This document shows, piece by piece, positions 27,033 to 29,652 of a DNA stretch of 29,652 nt. The first letter of the stretch is position 1. The number at the start of each line of letters is the position of its first letter. Source of the stretch: Verrucomicrobiales bacterium (GTDB lineage Bacteria; Verrucomicrobiota; Verrucomicrobiia; Verrucomicrobiales; Akkermansiaceae). A model generated the notes under the pieces. That model saw only the letters and a program-made list of their open reading frames with translations, had not been told where the DNA came from and did no database searches. Location of the stretch: contig DPWT01000284.1 in assembly GCA_003527555.1 (NCBI GenBank), positions 1 through 29,652 of the forward strand. Reading direction: 5' to 3'. The position numbers were made by a program, and so were the translations under genes.

Positions 27033-27053
27033 GCAGCAGGATTTGATTGCTGC
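27033..27053 (+). other. Hairpin in the platform-pseudopilin gap
   Basis: GCAGCA (27033-27038) and TGCTGC (27048-27053) are perfect arms around a nine-base loop in the 99-base gap between the PilC/GspF gene and the likely pseudopilin start. No T-tract follows, so termination is unlikely. It could mark an mRNA processing or stability point that lets the pseudopilin message be more abundant. Confidence 0.3.
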
Positions 27054-27114
27054 GGAACGAATGGTGGCTCTCTTGGGCAGCAACCTTGAAAAAAAGTCCA
27101 GTGACGTTATTATC

Positions 27115-27657
27115 ATGAAACAACCATCTCAAATTCGATCCCGTATTAGAAGTGGATTCACGCTCATGGAGCTCATGGTCGTGATCGCTATCATTCTTGT
27201 TCTAGCTACCATGGTCATCAGCGGAGTTGGATGGTATAAGCGTAAAGCGGCAGTGGGGAGAACTCAAGTCATGATGGCTAGTATCGAACGTGCACTGGAA
27301 GAATACTCATCTGATAGCGGCGTTTACCCTGCTGGTGACGGTGAGGAAGGAAGCACGGCGGATTTATACAAGGTGCTCTATGGTGATCCTGATGGCGATG
27401 GAAAGTCTAACTCAGGTGAGACCGTTTATTTGTCACTACTGGATCCGAACTTAACTGGCAGTAAATTAACAGTGGAAAAAGTAGGTACCGATTACATCAT
27501 TATGGATGCTTGGTTTGAACCATTCCGATATCTTCGTGGCAACCCTGCTGCGCAAATGAATCCTGATTTTGATCTGTGGTCTTTGGGAGTTGATGGCAAA
27601 GGTCATCCAAATGGAGATGCTAAGTCAAAGCAAGACGATTTAACAAACTGGAAATAA
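27115..27657 (+). CDS. GspG-like major pseudopilin / type IV prepilin
   Basis: 180 residues from ATG 27115; an in-frame ATG at 27031 would add 28 residues that do not suit a prepilin leader. The leader is basic and short, with expected cleavage after G14 and before F15-TLMELMVVIAIILVLATMVI. E19 is the conserved Glu +5. A GspG-like body follows, with an alpha helix (RTQVMMASIERALEEYSSDSGVYPA) and a C-terminal end (DFDLWSLGVDGKG) like the GspG calcium-binding region. A second acidic loop, D91-PDGDGKSN, has the DxDxDG form of a calcium loop. It would be the main subunit of the short fibre built by the upstream ATPases and platform. No other pseudopilin gene follows directly. Confidence 0.9.
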   Translation: MKQPSQIRSRIRSGFTLMELMVVIAIILVLATMVISGVGWYKRKAAVGRTQVMMASIERALEEYSSDSGVYPAGDGEEGSTADLYKVLYGDPDGDGKSNSGETVYLSLLDPNLTGSKLTVEKVGTDYIIMDAWFEPFRYLRGNPAAQMNPDFDLWSLGVDGKGHPNGDAKSKQDDLTNWK

Positions 27658-27765
27658 CGCACGTTAGGGTGCCCGACTGAGCGGGGTTCAAGCGCTGTCA
27701 TCCACCGTAGTGATTCGCTGCATATTGTTCAACTCGCGCTTACTCACCTACTAAAATCTAATCAA

Positions 27766-28416
27766 ATGTCCGACAATTCATCTCAGCCAAATAATGATGC
27801 TGCTCACAAAACAGAGCAAAAAACCTCAATCCCTGATGCTAAGCCAAGAGCTGACTCTGTTGCTGCAGAAGCTGTTGAGACCTCAGCCATTGAGTCAGAT
27901 ACTGGAAAGCAATCAAATGATCAGGGGCATAAATTGAGGAGTAAAAAATCTACCGGGAAAAAATCAGCGAAGAAAGTTGCGAAAAAAACCGCAAAAAAAG
28001 AAAGTAAATCAGATTCTCCTGGTGAGCGTAACCAAGATAAGGGAGAAGGTAACAAAGCCACGCGTGATGATTCTAGCTCACACAGCCAGCCACGCCGTGG
28101 GCGCACGCGGGGTAAGGGACGCCAGCAACAGGAAGCTGCAACCGAGCCAAAGGTCAAACTTAGTCGTAAGCTTATAGCCAAGCGCGCATGGAAAATTTTT
28201 GTCGGTGAAGTTACCGAGGAAGGGCTCGCGTTGATTACGGATAAGGATGCCCGCGAGCTCTCGAGACGCAGCATGCGTGTTGCGGAAATCTATTCTCGTG
28301 AAGAGGCGGTTTCGTTGGCAAAAGAAAGAGCCGAAAAGAAAACGCCGAAAGTTGAAAAGAATTCCCATAAGGAAGAAAAATCAAAACAAGAAGAGGTGCG
28401 TGCGGAGAAAGGCTAA
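27766..28416 (+). CDS. Lysine-rich (histone-H1-like) protein with a conserved-looking C-terminal domain, function unknown
   Basis: 216 residues; I do not recognise the full protein. The first 50 residues are acidic-polar and probably disordered. Residues about 58-85 are a lysine/alanine tract (STGKKSAKKVAKKTAKKESK), like the tails of H1-like bacterial nucleoid proteins. An Arg/Gly patch follows (PRRGRTRGKGR, about 105-120). A likely folded part at about 126-190 contains KLSRKLIAKRAWKIFVGE, then the segments EEGLALI and DARELSRRSMRVAEIY. The end is again Lys/Glu-rich and helical. It has no signal peptide, so it should be cytoplasmic. DNA or RNA binding is the obvious inference from charge, but there is no direct evidence. 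The gene lies 108 bases after the pseudopilin gene, and its stop codon overlaps that of the convergent channel gene. Confidence 0.7.
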   Translation: MSDNSSQPNNDAAHKTEQKTSIPDAKPRADSVAAEAVETSAIESDTGKQSNDQGHKLRSKKSTGKKSAKKVAKKTAKKESKSDSPGERNQDKGEGNKATRDDSSSHSQPRRGRTRGKGRQQQEAATEPKVKLSRKLIAKRAWKIFVGEVTEEGLALITDKDARELSRRSMRVAEIYSREEAVSLAKERAEKKTPKVEKNSHKEEKSKQEEVRAEKG

Positions 28417-29303
28417 TCCGCTAATTCATCTTTATTGAGAGCCTCTCCACATTTGCGGCAGAAATTTGCATCAACAAGATGCCCATGCATTCCGCATCCA
28501 GGACAAGCCTGTGAAGTGTGGTTGGACTCAAGTGCATGACGGACCATATCACTTGCCACAATACCCGTAGGCACTGCGATGATGGCGTAACCGGCTAGCA
28601 CCATCATAGAGGTGATTAGTTGCCCTAATGGCGTTGTTGCGGTCAGATCACCATAACCTACAGTAGTGATCGACACTATGGCGTAGTAAACGCTAATTGG
28701 AATACTGGTAAATTTTGTATTCGGCACACCGCTTTCTACTAAATAGATCATCGTGCCAGCAATCATAGCGAAGATTAGCATCGCGAGGAAAAATACTGTG
28801 ATTTTTGCACGTGATGCAAGTAGGCCTTGCATGATCGTCTCGCCTCCACGCACATGACTTACCATCTTCAACACTCGGAACATACGCAATAGACGAAGTA
28901 GCCTGATGACTGCAAAGTGGTTGGCGCCCGCAAAAATTAAAGCGATGTATGCTGGAAGGCACGATAGCAGGTCAACGATACCGTAAAAACTGAAAATATA
29001 GCGCAATGGCCGCCTCACTAACCAGATTCTTAGTAGGTATTCGATGGTGAAAATCACTGTGAATGCCCACTCTGCGGCGATTAGAAGTTTGTGGTATTCG
29101 AGCGCTATGGCATCGACACTCTCAAGCATCACAGCGAGCACACTCAGGCTGATCACCCATAGAAGTGCGACGTCAAAGAACTTGCCGCTCGGAGTTTCAG
29201 CTTCAAAGATGATTCTCCACAGACGTTCCTTGAACGACTTGGTCGCGGAATTAATGGAGTCACTGGAATCTGGAGACTTTGGTTCGTACACAGAGAGAAG
29301 CAT
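28413..29303 (-). CDS. Voltage-gated-type K+ channel with C-terminal zinc ribbon
   Basis: 296 residues. The start is ATG 29303, because a good Shine-Dalgarno sequence, AGGAGA, lies five bases upstream (29309-29314); an earlier in-frame start would add 36 unlikely residues. Six membrane helices run from about residue 43 to 245. S4 has R134, R137, R140, R143 and K146 at every third place, a canonical voltage sensor. The pore loop contains T214-VGYGD, the K+ selectivity filter. After S6 the protein ends in a zinc ribbon with C267, C270, C282 and C285. It would conduct K+ through the inner membrane. The zinc ribbon probably serves assembly or regulation, which is inference. The stop codon overlaps that of the convergent lysine-rich gene by four bases. 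Confidence 0.92.
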   Translation of the reverse strand: MLLSVYEPKSPDSSDSINSATKSFKERLWRIIFEAETPSGKFFDVALLWVISLSVLAVMLESVDAIALEYHKLLIAAEWAFTVIFTIEYLLRIWLVRRPLRYIFSFYGIVDLLSCLPAYIALIFAGANHFAVIRLLRLLRMFRVLKMVSHVRGGETIMQGLLASRAKITVFFLAMLIFAMIAGTMIYLVESGVPNTKFTSIPISVYYAIVSITTVGYGDLTATTPLGQLITSMMVLAGYAIIAVPTGIVASDMVRHALESNHTSQACPGCGMHGHLVDANFCRKCGEALNKDELAD

Positions 29304-29345
29304 GCTGGTCTCCTGTTGATTTGTCAAACACCTCGTCGGGATGAT

Positions 29346-29379
29346 GGGATGCCTCAAAATTTGGGATGCCTCAAAATTT
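29346..29379. repeat. Perfect tandem duplication of 17 bases upstream of the channel gene
   Basis: GGGATGCCTCAAAATTT occurs twice with no gap (29346-29362 and 29363-29379), 43 to 76 bases upstream of the channel start codon and before the rplM promoter on the other strand. It may be a slippage duplication or a doubled regulator site. Confidence 0.85.
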
Positions 29380-29399
29380 AAAACTAAGGGAAATTTGGG

Positions 29400-29428
29400 T
29401 TGACATGTCATTTATTGCCTCCTAGTTT
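29400..29428 (+). promoter_or_regulatory. Likely rplM promoter
   Basis: A perfect TTGACA (29400-29405) is followed after 17 bases by TAGTTT (29423-29428), a moderate -10 box. The ten-base palindrome TGACATGTCA (29401-29410) overlaps the -35 box. This would start a leader of about 120 bases before rplM. Confidence 0.55.
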
Positions 29429-29432
29429 GCGC

Positions 29433-29515
29433 GCCCCTCAGAGCGAGGTGGGCAGTGCATCCTGATTAAGGATTCATCACCCTGGGAAGCCAGCAAAAGT
29501 ATGCGTTTTCAGCAT
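29433..29515 (+). promoter_or_regulatory. Structured 5' leader of rplM, candidate ribosomal-protein autoregulatory element
   Basis: Four small hairpins lie in a row between promoter and start codon. They are GCCC..CTC with GAG..GGGC (29433-29453), ATCCT/AGGAT (29459-29473), CTGG-GAAG-CCAG (29482-29493) and ATGC/GCAT (29501-29515). L13 leaders that bind L13 are known in other phyla. I cannot match this one to a known model, and none has a T-tract. The remaining bases to the ATG are AT-rich. Confidence 0.4.
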
Positions 29516-29557
29516 GCCAAGCTATTTTTTAAAACCACTACTCCAATATAACCAACC

Positions 29558-29652
29558 ATGAAAACCTTTTCAGCAAAGGCCCACGAAGTTGAGCGTAAAT
29601 GGTATGTGATCGACGCCACAGACAAGGTGCTTGGTCAGGTTGCCGTCGAGGC
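29558..29652 (+). CDS. rplM: 50S ribosomal protein L13 (3' truncated by window edge)
   Basis: The first 31 residues are visible and match the L13 N-terminus: [20 protein letters not shown] followed by [11 protein letters not shown]. The W-Y-V-I-D-A and LG-Q-A blocks are typical of the family. L13 is an early assembly protein of the large ribosomal subunit, and the gene is usually followed by rpsI, which would lie outside the window. The ATG is preceded by a structured leader and a good promoter. Confidence 0.95.
   Translation, partial: MKTFSAKAHEVERKWYVIDATDKVLGQVAVE

Noticed and set aside
27031..27114. Longer pseudopilin start at ATG 27031
   Set aside because: It would give a 42-residue leader containing acidic residues; the ATG at 27115 gives a normal short basic prepilin leader, and the extra region coincides with a hairpin.
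29322..29327. Minus-strand TTGACA just before the channel gene as a -35 box
   Set aside because: It is 18 to 24 bases from the start codon, so a -10 box at normal spacing would fall inside the coding region.

Overview
The window looks like chromosomal DNA of a marine or gut-type member of the Verrucomicrobiota (Verrucomicrobiales-like). The lineage clues are a PEP-CTERM-sorted exported protein, a long prepilin-like protein of the Verru_Chthon cassette protein A type, a secreted formylglycine sulfatase beside two SASA-type esterases, a DUF1080 (3-keto-disaccharide hydrolase) protein, and generally weak Shine-Dalgarno sequences. This assignment rests on family recognition, not on a database search. 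No mobile element, CRISPR array, tRNA or rRNA gene was seen.

Layout. 1-708: 3' part of a PEP-CTERM protein and its terminator. 745-3705: a large cytoplasmic fusion of an alkaline-phosphatase-superfamily phosphodiesterase, TPR repeats and a sulfotransferase-like domain. 3851-7954: a carbohydrate cassette of sulfatase, SASA esterase, second SASA-like esterase and a strong terminator. 8257-10674: pheT without pheS beside it. 10740-12368 (minus): a translation-type ABC-F ATPase. 12780-17047: the Verru_Chthon-A-like protein and a small exported protein of unknown function. 17068-19352 (minus): a SulP anion transporter followed by an exported DUF1080 protein. 19426-22047 (minus): a NhaP-like cation/proton antiporter with a Rossmann domain, followed by a methyltransferase. 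22253-27657: a type IV pilus/type II secretion cluster with two tandem PilB/GspE ATPases, PilC/GspF and a GspG-like pseudopilin. 27766-28416: a lysine-rich, histone-H1-like protein. 28413-29303 (minus): a voltage-gated-type K+ channel fused to a zinc ribbon. 29400-29652: promoter, structured leader and start of rplM (ribosomal protein L13).

How the parts may work together. The sulfatase and esterases fit removal of sulfate and acyl groups from complex polysaccharide outside the cytoplasm; the SulP carrier could import released anions. The pilus/secretion cluster supplies motors, platform and a major pseudopilin, but no secretin, prepilin peptidase or PilT is in the window. The Verru_Chthon-A-like protein carries a class III-like signal and could be a client of this or a related assembly machine.

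The most unusual items are the phosphodiesterase-TPR-sulfotransferase fusion, the two intact tandem PilB paralogues behind a perfect inverted repeat, the promoter-embedded palindrome before the Verru_Chthon-A-like gene, the channel-zinc-ribbon fusion, the H1-like protein and the structured rplM leader. None of these amounts by itself to a demonstrated new biological system.
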